Positions 50,564 to 59,123 are shown, counted from the first letter of the stretch. The stretch is 64,000 nt of DNA from JAIXWP01 sp965247015 (GCA_965247015.1 CBDFGG010000006.1:1-64000); one strand, 5' to 3'. The notes: generated by a model from the letters alone, not told the origin. Translations and numbers: made by a program.

Positions 50564-51358
50564 CTATACGTTAGCGATAACTGTTAGAGTGGTTAAATCT
50601 GGTGAGGGACTACCTCCTATTTTCTCCACAGTTACAGCGAAGGCCTGGGCTGATTCGAAACCCTTCATTTTTTGAAGAGCGCCTTCGTTGTTTGACACAT
50701 TGAATACTCCTGCATCTACAGGCACGCCATCGACGATTGCCCATAATTGGTATTGTTTATTTTCGGGAGGATTAGGCAAAGCGTTTACAGCTAAAAACAC
50801 TTCTTTATTTTTCTTATCCCAAAAAATTGTTGCTTTTTCAGATCCAGGTCCTGTAGGGTTATTCATTTGAATAATTTGGATATCCGGACTTGAAACAACT
50901 GCTAGTTCTGATTGAGCTTCTTCATAGCTTGCCTTATTGATGTTTAGGTCTTGAGCAAGCACTGAATTGGCATTCTCTAATTCTGCGATTTGTCCTTTCG
51001 CATCAGAGTACTTGTTAAATAAAACGACATTAAACGCTGCGCTTCCCACGAGCAATGTTACAGATGCAGCTACCAGCCATTTTAGATTAGTGGCTCCTGA
51101 GTTGTTTATTGAAATAACTTTTGCTTGGCTGCTGTAATTTTCAATATGCTTAAGGATGTTTTGTTTAATGTGCGATGGTGGGGCTACGGCGTTACTTACC
51201 GCCCATGTTTCCATGGTTTCTTCGATGAGTAATAACTCACTCCGAAGCTCTGGATATTTGGATACCATCACCTCTACTTCCTTGCGTTCTGCATCGGAAA
51301 TAGTCCCCAAGGCGTATGATTCCAAAACACCGGACGATATGTATTCCTGAATGTTCAA
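50564..51358 (-). CDS. Anti-sigma factor, RskA-like, single-pass membrane protein
   Basis: The 264-aa protein has a cytosolic N-terminal helical anti-sigma domain (MNIQEYISSGVLESYALGTISDAERKEVEVMVSKYPELRSEL, about 1-80) without a zinc-binding HxxxCxxC motif. One transmembrane helix (about 98-116, LKWLVAASVTLLVGSAAFNVVLF) follows. The periplasmic part has a coiled segment and a RskA-type C-terminal domain (about 155-264; TIFWDKKNKEVFLAVNALPNPPENKQYQLWAIVDG). Its start overlaps the ECF sigma gene stop by 4 nt (ATGA), the usual arrangement for a sigma factor and its inhibitor. It should hold the sigma factor at the membrane until a signal leads to its release or proteolysis. Confidence 0.85.
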   Translation of the reverse strand: MNIQEYISSGVLESYALGTISDAERKEVEVMVSKYPELRSELLLIEETMETWAVSNAVAPPSHIKQNILKHIENYSSQAKVISINNSGATNLKWLVAASVTLLVGSAAFNVVLFNKYSDAKGQIAELENANSVLAQDLNINKASYEEAQSELAVVSSPDIQIIQMNNPTGPGSEKATIFWDKKNKEVFLAVNALPNPPENKQYQLWAIVDGVPVDAGVFNVSNNEGALQKMKGFESAQAFAVTVEKIGGSPSPDLTTLTVIANV

Positions 51359-51915
51359 CTGATCCCTTTTTTATAAGTTTGTCTTAGCTGTATTAAAGCA
51401 CTTCGTGTTCTAGTTTTAACCGTGCCCAGAGGAATATTCAACTCTTTAGAAACTTCTTCTTGAGTGAACCCTTGGAAATAAGTTAATTCTATAATGACTC
51501 GTTGCTCTGGTGTAAGCGACCCAATTATTTCGGTCATTCCAATGGTGTCTTCGGATTGACTGTTAGAATTCTGTCGGTTGATCTTACTTACGTTGTCTTC
51601 TAAGTTTTGGATTTTAGAAGCCACTTTTACGTGTTTGTTTCGGAGTGCATCAATGGAGGTGTTTCTAGCCACATTGAGCATCCAAGTAAAGATTCGACCT
51701 TTTGAAGCATCATACGCAGAGCGTCTTTCCCAGATTTTCACAAAGGAATCTTGGAGTACATCCTGCGCCAATTCTTCAGATTCAATAATTTTTCTAATAA
51801 TTGAGTATATCGCCCCAGAATACAGATCGTACAATTCGCCAAAAGATCTAGCATCTCCTGCTCTGAGCAAGGATACCATTTTGTCTTCTGTAAGTTGTGC
51901 GTTGTTGGCAGCCAT
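51355..51915 (-). CDS. ECF-type RNA polymerase sigma factor
   Basis: The 186-aa sigma factor has region 2 (FGELYDLYSGAIYSIIRKIIESEELAQDVLQDSFVKIWERRSAYDASKGRIFTWMLNVARNTSIDALR, about 20-90) and region 4 (IIGSLTPEQRVIIELTYFQGFTQEEVSKELNIPLGTVKTRTRSALIQLRQTY, about 128-180), joined by a short linker. Regions 1 and 3 are missing, as in all ECF members. It directs polymerase to stress or envelope promoters and is paired with the RskA-like anti-sigma downstream. An inverted repeat covers its promoter (51919-51945). The sigma factor may control its own operon and the fasciclin gene; that is inference. Confidence 0.92.
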   Translation of the reverse strand: MAANNAQLTEDKMVSLLRAGDARSFGELYDLYSGAIYSIIRKIIESEELAQDVLQDSFVKIWERRSAYDASKGRIFTWMLNVARNTSIDALRNKHVKVASKIQNLEDNVSKINRQNSNSQSEDTIGMTEIIGSLTPEQRVIIELTYFQGFTQEEVSKELNIPLGTVKTRTRSALIQLRQTYKKGIS

Positions 51916-51918
51916 AAA

Positions 51919-51945
51919 TTAAATTCGATTCAATGGCGAATTTAA
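51919..51945 (-). promoter_or_regulatory. Inverted repeat at the ECF sigma promoter
   Basis: TTAAATTCG (51919-51927) pairs perfectly with CGAATTTAA (51937-51945), spacer 9 nt. On the minus strand the 11-mer CCTTAAATTCG (51947-51937) is the same as at the DPP-like gene promoter (1360-1350), so TAAATTCG may be a -7 variant. Confidence 0.4.
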
Positions 51946-51985
51946 GGTAAGTCCTTAGTTGCAGAACTATTTTGATGTGCTCTTT

Positions 51986-52363
51986 TTAAGAGTTTTCAGC
52001 AGAGTAAATAACATTTTTTAGATCAGCTAAGAAGGCCTCTTCTAGCCTGCTTACTCGCGACAGTTTTTTTTCGCAGATGAAAATTTGCACTTCAGTCTCA
52101 TATTCTGCCTTCTTGAGCATCCTAGCAGTAAGTCCATACCCTAAAATATGACTTGCATGAATTTTTATTTGATTTTCCTTTTCTTGAATTTGGTCAAGTG
52201 TAAATCTGATTCCTTCGATTTTCAAACTAGGAGAGGTACGAATACATGACACCATCTTCTCCTCGATCAGTTCAATCGCGAATGGATATGATCTGCTCGT
52301 GAAAGATTCAGATAGCCGAATAATCCAACTACGCGAAAACGCATTGTTCGCTATTAATCCCAT
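51986..52363 (-). CDS. Hypothetical 125-aa protein
   Basis: I do not recognise this protein. It has no signal peptide or membrane segment, is rich in Lys, Glu, Ile and Arg, and shows an alternating strand pattern (KIEGIRFTLDQIQEKENQIKIHASHILGYGLTARML, then EYETEVQIFICEKKLSRVSRLEEAFLADLKNVIYS) that might be a small alpha/beta fold. Codon use looks like that of its neighbours. It sits between the ECF sigma gene and tsaD, all on the minus strand, 72 nt after tsaD and 70 nt before the sigma gene. No function is suggested. Confidence 0.6.
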   Translation of the reverse strand: MGLIANNAFSRSWIIRLSESFTSRSYPFAIELIEEKMVSCIRTSPSLKIEGIRFTLDQIQEKENQIKIHASHILGYGLTARMLKKAEYETEVQIFICEKKLSRVSRLEEAFLADLKNVIYSAENS

Positions 52364-52435
52364 AGTGAGTTATTTAAATAAGTTAAGGAGGCTCGAAGAT
52401 AAATCGACTTTAGACGAAAATCAAGTAAAAAATAA

Positions 52436-53461
52436 TTAGATAATACTAGCTCTTGGATTTGGAGCTTCATCTAGGCTTGCAAATTGCCCTGCCTGGTATT
52501 TGAAAAAGCCTGCTGCTCCTATCATTGCAGCATTATCTGTGGTGAACTCAAACGATGGAATGAACACTTCGATGTTGTTTTTTTCTCCTAATTCAACGAA
52601 TCTTTTTCTTAACAATGAGTTTGCACTCACGCCACCAGCCAGTGATATTGTAGTGTAATTTGATTCATCAATCGCTCGTTGAACTTTCTTTAAAAGATAG
52701 GTCACAATAGTATTTTGATAGCTCGCGCAGATATCAGATAGATTTTCTGCAATAAAATTGGGATTAGCACCAACTTCTTTTTTCAAAAAATAAAGTAAAG
52801 ATGTTTTTAATCCGCTGAAACTGTAGCTCAAGTGAGGAGTTTCTGGAATAGTGAATTGAAAACGATTGGGGTTTCCTTCTTGAGCGTATTTGTCTACGAG
52901 CGGCCCTCCTGGATAAGGCAATCCAAGCACTTTCGCAGCCTTATCAAAAGCTTCACCAGCGGCATCATCGATTGTTTTGCCAATGACCTTCATTTCCAAA
53001 GGAGCTTGTACCTCCACCAATTGAGTATGTCCTCCACTAACGGTCAAACAAAGCATCGGAAACTTCGGAGATAACATTTGATCCGTTGATCTATGAATAA
53101 AATGTGCAAGAACATGCGCTTGCATGTGATCTACTAAAACAAGAGGAATATTAAGGGCGAGGCTTAAACTTTTTGCAAACGATACTCCCACTAACAAGGC
53201 ACCAAGTAATCCAGGACCGGAGGTGCAGGCTATACATTTTATGTCAGTGATTTTGCAATCAGCCTCTTCCAGCGCTTGGTGCACAACGGGCATAATGTTC
53301 ACCTGATGGGCTCTACTAGCCAATTCAGGAACTACTCCACCAAATTTCTCATGAATTTTCTGTGTAGCAATAACATTACTAAGGACTTCCTGTCCACGCA
53401 GAACTGCTGCGGAAGTTTCATCGCAACTGCTTTCTATAGCTAGGATTAAAACGTCTCTCAT
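52436..53461 (-). CDS. tsaD: tRNA N6-adenosine threonylcarbamoyltransferase TsaD
   Basis: The 341-aa enzyme transfers the threonylcarbamoyl group to A37 of ANN-decoding tRNAs (t6A), with TsaB, TsaE and TsaC. It shows the Kae1/TsaD signatures ILAIESSCDETSAAVL, LVDHMQAHVLAH (metal ligands His-x3-His), LTVSGGHTQLVEV, GEAFDKAAKVLGLPYPGGP and LAGGVSANSLLR. Length and order are typical, with the C-terminal FEFTTDNAAMIGAAGFF. It overlaps the ApbE-like gene by one nt (TAATG), so it is translated from the same mRNA. Cytosolic and normally essential. Confidence 0.96.
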   Translation of the reverse strand: MRDVLILAIESSCDETSAAVLRGQEVLSNVIATQKIHEKFGGVVPELASRAHQVNIMPVVHQALEEADCKITDIKCIACTSGPGLLGALLVGVSFAKSLSLALNIPLVLVDHMQAHVLAHFIHRSTDQMLSPKFPMLCLTVSGGHTQLVEVQAPLEMKVIGKTIDDAAGEAFDKAAKVLGLPYPGGPLVDKYAQEGNPNRFQFTIPETPHLSYSFSGLKTSLLYFLKKEVGANPNFIAENLSDICASYQNTIVTYLLKKVQRAIDESNYTTISLAGGVSANSLLRKRFVELGEKNNIEVFIPSFEFTTDNAAMIGAAGFFKYQAGQFASLDEAPNPRASII

Positions 53462-54498
53462 TATTTTGTAGTGAGAGAATCTGGAACAATAAGCATCTCA
53501 TCAAAGCCAATAGTTGATGCCGAAGAAATCTCATTATTTTTCATAAACAGCATGAAACTATGCACATTAGAGTCCGCATTTTTTTCATACCAAGAGGATG
53601 ATTGTTCGAAGCCCATGATCATGAATGACTCGCTGAAAACTTCCGCTTCGACTAATGATTTTGCGGCCACACCAACATATACAATTTCATTATCTACTGG
53701 GTAACCATAGGTTACATCTATCATTCCTTGTTTCTCTTTGGTCGTTTTGAAACTGAATGCTCCATTGATCAATCGTATTTTTTGATCTGCGGAATCTTGT
53801 GTAATGCCGAGCGGAACTACGTTTAATTCGGGTATGCCCGCACCTCTGCAAATGGTATGATTCAAGCAAGTTATTTTGATTTGCTGAAGTCCCTTCGAAA
53901 GCAACATATCTGATATCATATCCAGTCCGTATGCCATTCCTAGATTTGAAAGATCTAACTCAATACGTGAATCTTTTTTTCTTAAATGGCTTTCTTTATA
54001 TTTTCCCGATTCATCATAAATTTCATTCAAGTCAACTTTAGAATCGAAAACAACAAACTCGTACAAAGAGTCTAAGTTAGGCTCCTCAGCGATTTGATTG
54101 AACTTGATTCGAAACCACTCTCGTTTTAATGGATTTGATGTGGGATCATAAAAAGAATTACTTCTTCTGTTTAAATCTTCAGCTAAATTGAACACAGATC
54201 CGAAGACAAAAGAGGAATCAATAAATATCATCGACACATCAGTCTTATCGTACAAATTATACTTGCTAATGATCGAGTTGGGATTACTCAAACTAAAATT
54301 AGCATCAACCAAACGGATGATACTATCAATTTCGAACTGATAGTCGGTCGAATCTCCAGCCGTAGAAATGACGTAAGGATTTCCTAATATGGTTCCAGTA
54401 TATTCGCGACCGAATATTTCTTTCTCCTTTGGTTTACAGTTGACCAATAAGATCGTAGCTGCAATGAAGGTTATTAGGATTCGTTTATGACTAATCAT
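53461..54498 (-). CDS. Divergent ApbE-like (FAD:protein FMN transferase fold) lipoprotein, probably without normal activity
   Basis: The 345-aa protein is a lipoprotein (lipobox LVNC, Cys21). The order of ApbE elements is kept: FGREYTGTILGNPYVIST; NFSLSNPNSIISKYN; NSFYDPTSNPLKREW; ELDLSNLGMAYGLDMISDMLL; DVTYGYPVDN; SLVEAEVFSESFMIMGFE. In characterised ApbE enzymes the corresponding positions hold the KG of DLGGIAKGYAVD, the HI(I)DP of the substrate loop, and an Asp in the ADA/AWATAL loop that binds Mg2+. Here they read GMAYG, MIDVT and EVFSE, so the usual Lys, His and Asp are absent. It may be an inactive paralogue with a different binding role. Coupled to tsaD. Confidence 0.6.
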   Translation of the reverse strand: MISHKRILITFIAATILLVNCKPKEKEIFGREYTGTILGNPYVISTAGDSTDYQFEIDSIIRLVDANFSLSNPNSIISKYNLYDKTDVSMIFIDSSFVFGSVFNLAEDLNRRSNSFYDPTSNPLKREWFRIKFNQIAEEPNLDSLYEFVVFDSKVDLNEIYDESGKYKESHLRKKDSRIELDLSNLGMAYGLDMISDMLLSKGLQQIKITCLNHTICRGAGIPELNVVPLGITQDSADQKIRLINGAFSFKTTKEKQGMIDVTYGYPVDNEIVYVGVAAKSLVEAEVFSESFMIMGFEQSSSWYEKNADSNVHSFMLFMKNNEISSASTIGFDEMLIVPDSLTTK

Positions 54499-54561
54499 GG
54501 CGCGAAATTAGTTACTATCTTTCGTCTTTGAATTTGTTTTAAAAGCTCTACACAGTTGTTT

Positions 54562-55827
54562 ATGAACCGATTTATCCTCATTTTTTGTTCATTTCTTGCC
54601 TCAATCTTTTATTTAAATGGGTTTTCTCAATCAATTGACAACAAGGTTTTTAAGCCTGAGATTCGAACTCCTTTAGCCTTTCCATCTGGCAATCCCTTAG
54701 GCTATCCTATGTTGGAGCTTTACAGCACATCACCTATTGAGTTTCATTTCGACCTGATGGGAACAGAACGCAATGATTATCGCTATGCCGTCTATCATTG
54801 TGATCATAATTGGAATGTATCTGATCTAACCAGCAACGAATATCTTTCAGGATTTAGTGTTCAAGACATTAATGATATTGAATACTCCTTCAATACTGAA
54901 ATTGAATTTCTTCATTACACTTTTCAATTTCCAAATGATCTTTCTAAACCAACAAGATCTGGTAATTATGGAGTCATTGTATTTGATGGTGAAGAACCAT
55001 TTTCTAGTCAGGTTGCTACATTTAGAATGATCGTTTTTGAAAATTTGGTTCAGATTAATGGTGTCGTAAATAATAGCAGCAGTGTTGGAGATCGCTTCAA
55101 AAGACAGGAGATAGATTTTGATATTTCACATGCAGGATTTCAAATCAATTCACCACTTCGAGATGTGAATGTCGTGATCTTGCAAAATGGCGACTGGGCA
55201 TCATCTGTCAAAGGTCTGTCTCCAACCTTCATAAAACAGAATCAATTAATTTATGATTACAATGGCCCAAACAACTTCGATGGTGGCAGCGAATGGCGCT
55301 TTTTCGAAGTGAAATCTTTAAAGTTTGCTTCGATACAGGTGGAAGGTTTGATGATGGAACCTGATGGATGGCATGCATATTTAAGAAGGGATCCACTCCG
55401 TGGAGGAAAGGCCTATCAAACTGAGTTTGACATTAACGGTAAGTTTTTTATTCGAAATGATTTGGGTGAGGAATCACACCTGGACGCCGAATATATTTGG
55501 GTGCATTTCAAACTCGATTCCCCTCCTATTCTTGATGCAATTGTTGAGTTAGAAACGAGTGAAAGCCGATTTAAACCGGAGCTTTTTAGATTGGAGTACG
55601 ATATGCAGGAAAAAGCTTACGCGAAGAAAATATTAATGAAACAAGGCTATTATAATTATCGCTACAAGCTTCGTGATCTCTATCATCCGAATGGAGATTT
55701 GAGTGTTACAGAGGGTAATCACTCCGAAACTGAAAATGACTATCATATCATTGCTTACTTCTTCGATAGACAATTTGGTGGTGATAGAATCATAGGAGTA
55801 TCTGCGCTCAACAGTATTGCTCGATAA
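54562..55827 (+). CDS. T9SS plug-type protein (DUF5103)
   Basis: The start at 54562 (MNRFILIFCSFLASIFYLNGFSQ) is a signal peptide; a TTG two codons earlier is less likely. The 421-aa protein matches the DUF5103 family, renamed T9SS plug protein. In Flavobacterium this periplasmic beta protein closes the large SprA translocon when no cargo is bound. The family openings RTPLAFPSGNPLGYPMLEL (about 36-55) and YRYAVYHCDHNW (about 73-85) are clear. The C-terminal half (LEYDMQEKAYAKKILMKQGYYNYRYKL and ENDYHIIAYFFDRQFGGDRIIG) completes the family pattern. The presence of five T9SS cargo genes in the window agrees with this role. A possible -7, TATCTTTCG, lies at about 54515. Confidence 0.8.
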   Translation: MNRFILIFCSFLASIFYLNGFSQSIDNKVFKPEIRTPLAFPSGNPLGYPMLELYSTSPIEFHFDLMGTERNDYRYAVYHCDHNWNVSDLTSNEYLSGFSVQDINDIEYSFNTEIEFLHYTFQFPNDLSKPTRSGNYGVIVFDGEEPFSSQVATFRMIVFENLVQINGVVNNSSSVGDRFKRQEIDFDISHAGFQINSPLRDVNVVILQNGDWASSVKGLSPTFIKQNQLIYDYNGPNNFDGGSEWRFFEVKSLKFASIQVEGLMMEPDGWHAYLRRDPLRGGKAYQTEFDINGKFFIRNDLGEESHLDAEYIWVHFKLDSPPILDAIVELETSESRFKPELFRLEYDMQEKAYAKKILMKQGYYNYRYKLRDLYHPNGDLSVTEGNHSETENDYHIIAYFFDRQFGGDRIIGVSALNSIAR

Positions 55828-55828
55828 A

Positions 55829-56608
55829 CTAGTCTTGGTCGAAGTCGTAGTCTGAGTCTTTAAATCGCAGTGTGTTTCTTCTTGCAATCTTGTAATCATT
55901 GAATCTGTCACGAACAAAAATCAAGAAATCGTATTGACTCGAATTTTTCATGAATTCATCAGACACATTCATGAAATTGATGAAGTCATCAAATTCATCA
56001 TTGGATAATTGAATAATGTCGTAGTCGACATAATAATGGAATAACTCTTTTAGGAGCGCTCGTTTATTATCTTCATTTTCAAGTCGTGCTACTTCCCTTT
56101 TGCTTTGTTCTTTTTTGCTAAATTCTTCGTAAAGGAAAGTGATAGGACTAGCAAATGCGTTGATGCCACTCAAAATAAAATCCCTTTCATCATAGCCCAA
56201 CTTCATAATATCGGACTGTATTTTTTCGAGATCTCTTGGGGCAAATATTTCAACAATAGCAAGAGTTTCTGTTCTCTCGCTTAGATAAGTCGTAGGTTGA
56301 TAAACAGCTTGATCCGTCGAATCTTTGAAGCATAAATTTCGCGGATAGTACCCTAGAGAAGTAATGGTGAGGGTATCTGTTTTCTGACACTTGATATAAT
56401 AACTTCCATCAGAACGACCAAAGGCGCCTGTTTTAGTGCGTTGATTGATCACAATCACATTGCTGATAGGCTGATTACTTTCTTCTCTAATTTTTCCTTT
56501 GACCTCAATCCAATTGTATTGTGTAGAATCAATTTGGCCGAAGGACAAGGTTGAAATTGCTGCTAGAAAGGATATGAGAAGAAGTCTTCGCACTGATTTT
56601 TTTTTCAA
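55829..56608 (-). CDS. Exported protein with carboxypeptidase-regulatory-like domain
   Basis: The 259-aa protein has a signal peptide ending SFGQ after MKKKSVRRLLLISFLAAISTL. The first 100 residues after it form a carboxypeptidase D regulatory-like beta domain (VKGKIREESNQPISNVIVINQRTKTGAFGRSDGSYYIKC, then TLTITSLGYYPRNL). The rest is charged and helical (SKKEQSKREVARLENEDNKRALLKELFHYYVDYDIIQLSNDEFDDFINF), with an extremely acidic tail (DSDYDFDQD). Such domains occur at the start of TonB-dependent receptors, but no plug or barrel is present here. It converges with the T9SS plug gene, their ends being one nt apart. Function is unknown. Confidence 0.75.
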   Translation of the reverse strand: MKKKSVRRLLLISFLAAISTLSFGQIDSTQYNWIEVKGKIREESNQPISNVIVINQRTKTGAFGRSDGSYYIKCQKTDTLTITSLGYYPRNLCFKDSTDQAVYQPTTYLSERTETLAIVEIFAPRDLEKIQSDIMKLGYDERDFILSGINAFASPITFLYEEFSKKEQSKREVARLENEDNKRALLKELFHYYVDYDIIQLSNDEFDDFINFMNVSDEFMKNSSQYDFLIFVRDRFNDYKIARRNTLRFKDSDYDFDQD

Positions 56609-56654
56609 AGGTATTTTAAAAGAGACGTTCAGAATAATCCAAAGTTACATTTAC

Positions 56655-56692
56655 TTGATTAAGCGTACAAAGTACACTTATTGTTATATTTG
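56655..56692 (+). promoter_or_regulatory. Operator and promoter of the starch-binding-like protein gene
   Basis: The palindrome AGCGTACAAAGTACACT (56662-56678) matches the amylase operon site in 15 of 17 positions, is preceded by TTGAT and followed by TTAT in both places. A perfect -7 TATATTTG (56685-56692) lies 6 nt downstream and 21 nt before the ATG at 56714. The TTG at 56655-56657 is 27 nt from it, or 21 nt from a poorer TATTGTTA. Confidence 0.6.
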
Positions 56693-56713
56693 GTTCAATA
56701 ATCAAACCAAACC

Positions 56714-59053
56714 ATGAAGTACATTTTTACCCTTTCACTTTTCTTTTTTGCATTGTGCGGGTTTTCAGCACATCAAATTACTTTGATTTTGAATATGTCC
56801 GAACAAACTGTTTCGGCCAATGGCGTTCATGTGGCAGGAGCATTTCAAGGATGGAACCCATCGACAAGTGAGATGACAGACATTGGTGGAGGCTTATATT
56901 CTTTCTCTTTTGAATCTGACGACAACGTTTCGCATCAATTCAAATTCATTAATGGAAATGATTGGCCATTCCAAGAAACCGTTCCTTCACTTTGCGGAAT
57001 TAACGATGGTTTCGGCGGCTATAATAGAACTCACACCACTGGAAATGTAGATGAAACAGTAGGTCCAATTTGTTTTGGACAATGCGCTGATTGCAGCATT
57101 GTAGTTGAGCCTAATCTTGTACCTGTTACATTTCAGGTGAATATGTCGAATGAAGTGGTTAGCCCATTAGGGGTGCACCTTGTTGGAAATATTCAAGGAT
57201 GGAATCCAGCCAGCACAGAAATGGAGCCTATTGGAAATGGCATTTACAGTGTTACTCTTGACGTGCCATCTAATCAAACGGCAGAGTTCCGTTTTCTCAA
57301 TGGAAACGATTGGCCTTTAACTGAGTTCGTGCCATCAGAATGCGGCCAGCTTAATGCATTCGATGAATACAATCGACTTTTTGAAGTTGGAGAAACAGCA
57401 GCACAATTTGGGCCTGTATGCTTCGGTGGGTGCACCAATTGCGGCGTCGTAGTGGAACCGACGACCTTGAATGTTACCTTTCAAGTAGATATGACGAATG
57501 AAGTAGTAGATCCAAATGGAGTTCATTTTGCGGGCAACGTTCAGCAATGGGATCCATCAACATCTCCGATGACGTCTATAGGTAATGGCATTTATGAAAT
57601 AACATTTGAAGTTGAAGAGAATGCAATTATTGAGTTTAGATATATCAATGGTAATGTGTGGGAAAATTCAGAAGTAGTACCCGCTGACTGTGGCATTCCT
57701 AATGGCTTTGGTCAAGACAATCGACAAGTACAAGTGATCTCTGAAGATGTCACGTTTGGTCCAGTATGTTTTTCAGGTTGTTCAGCATGTGAACCAATCA
57801 TTGAACCTGAAACTGTAATGCTATTGCTTCAAGTTAATATGAGTAATGAAGTTGTTAGTCCGCAGGGTGTTCATGTAGCTGGAAACTTCCAAGGATGGAA
57901 TCCTAATTCAACAGTGATGACCGATTTAGGTGGTGGCGTATATGAAATACTCTATGAGGTGCCTGCTAATCAAATTGCTGAGTTCCGCTTTATCAATGGA
58001 TCTGAATTCGCAAATAGTGAGATTGTACCTGCTGAATGTGGTGTGGATAATGGCTTCGGTGAGTTTAATAGAACTCTAGCAATTGGAAATGAAAACATTG
58101 TTTTTGGACCTGTATGTTTTGGTGAATGCGAAAACTGCACCCCATCAGTGCCAACATTAGTGGTATTTCAAGTAGATATGAATAATGAAACGGTGGCTCC
58201 AGAAGGTGTATTTGTATCTGGTTCATTTAATAACTGGAGCGCAACGGCAACGCAAATGGCTGACAATGGTGACGGAGTATATCAAGCCGTAGCCTTCATC
58301 GATAGCGGCAGTGAAATTTCATACAAATTTGTGAATGGCACTTCGTATGAATCTATCAACGGTGATTGTGTTCAAGACGATGGCTCTGGTAATTTCAATC
58401 GATTCGCTTCTGTCGGAACCGATGCAGTTACCACTGCCCTAGTGTGTTTTGGAAGTTGCTCTGAATGTGTAGTGATCCCAACTGTAAATGTGACTTTTGT
58501 AGTGGATATGTCGGAGCAGATTGTTTCTGATTTGGGAGTACATATTGCTGGTTCATTCAATAACTTTTCACCATTTGCTTCTGAAATGACCGCTATTGGA
58601 AATGGACAATACAGCTTCACTGCTGAAGTCCCTTACAACACAGCGGTTCAATACAAATACATTAATGGAAACGATTGGCCACAATCAGAGGTTGTACCTT
58701 TTGAATGTGGAGTAAACGATGGTTTTGGAGGATTCAATAGAAACATTGTTACCAATGAGACTGATATTACACTTCCTGCAATATGCTTCTCACAATGCGC
58801 TGAGTGCATAGCTGGTTTGGAAGAGGCTATAATGTCTAACATTAATATTTACCCTAACCCAACTTCTGACCTGATTAATATTTCTGGTGTTGAGACTGGT
58901 AGAGAAGTAACGATTTTAGGCATGGATGGCAGAATAGTTCGACAATTTACTTCGAACGGAAAAGATATTATTTCAGTAGGTGATTTAGCTCCAGGCTTGT
59001 ATCAAATAAAAATCACGGGCTTAACATCAAGCTTAAGATTCAATAAGATTTAA
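56714..59053 (+). CDS. T9SS-secreted protein with six tandem starch/glycogen-binding-like modules
   Basis: The 779-aa protein has a signal peptide (MKYIFTLSLFFFALCGFSAHQ). Six units of about 108-118 residues follow, starting near residues 19, 137, 252, 367, 485 and 592. Each reads VTFQVNMSNEVVSPxGVHxAGNFQGWNP..EM..IGxGxYS..., then FRFINGNDWP.SEVVP.ECG..DGFGxxNR, ending with CFG.C..C. The GVHVAGxFxxWNP core recalls CBM20/CBM48 (AMPK-beta type) modules that bind alpha-glucans. No hydrolase domain is present. The last part (about 707-779, NINIYPNPTSDLINISG) is a T9SS sorting domain. It probably displays glucan-binding modules on the cell surface. The upstream operator shared with the amylase operon supports a role in starch use. 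Confidence 0.75.
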   Translation: MKYIFTLSLFFFALCGFSAHQITLILNMSEQTVSANGVHVAGAFQGWNPSTSEMTDIGGGLYSFSFESDDNVSHQFKFINGNDWPFQETVPSLCGINDGFGGYNRTHTTGNVDETVGPICFGQCADCSIVVEPNLVPVTFQVNMSNEVVSPLGVHLVGNIQGWNPASTEMEPIGNGIYSVTLDVPSNQTAEFRFLNGNDWPLTEFVPSECGQLNAFDEYNRLFEVGETAAQFGPVCFGGCTNCGVVVEPTTLNVTFQVDMTNEVVDPNGVHFAGNVQQWDPSTSPMTSIGNGIYEITFEVEENAIIEFRYINGNVWENSEVVPADCGIPNGFGQDNRQVQVISEDVTFGPVCFSGCSACEPIIEPETVMLLLQVNMSNEVVSPQGVHVAGNFQGWNPNSTVMTDLGGGVYEILYEVPANQIAEFRFINGSEFANSEIVPAECGVDNGFGEFNRTLAIGNENIVFGPVCFGECENCTPSVPTLVVFQVDMNNETVAPEGVFVSGSFNNWSATATQMADNGDGVYQAVAFIDSGSEISYKFVNGTSYESINGDCVQDDGSGNFNRFASVGTDAVTTALVCFGSCSECVVIPTVNVTFVVDMSEQIVSDLGVHIAGSFNNFSPFASEMTAIGNGQYSFTAEVPYNTAVQYKYINGNDWPQSEVVPFECGVNDGFGGFNRNIVTNETDITLPAICFSQCAECIAGLEEAIMSNINIYPNPTSDLINISGVETGREVTILGMDGRIVRQFTSNGKDIISVGDLAPGLYQIKITGLTSSLRFNKI

Positions 59054-59097
59054 ATAATTGTCTTCATATTATCTTAACAAATATGCCCTTTCGAGGG

Positions 59098-59105
59098 TAT
59101 ATTTG
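59098..59105 (+). promoter_or_regulatory. -7 element of the lamin-tail protein gene
   Basis: A perfect TATATTTG lies 18 nt before the ATG at 59124. It suggests that this gene is transcribed separately from the 56.7-kb gene that ends 70 nt upstream. Confidence 0.5.
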
Positions 59106-59123
59106 TTTAAAGGAAAATTTTTG

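Noticed and set aside
59085..59097. Short hairpin CCCT-TTCG-AGGG after the starch-binding-like gene as a terminator
   Set aside because: The stem is only 4 bp with no T-run; it sits just before the -7 of the next gene.
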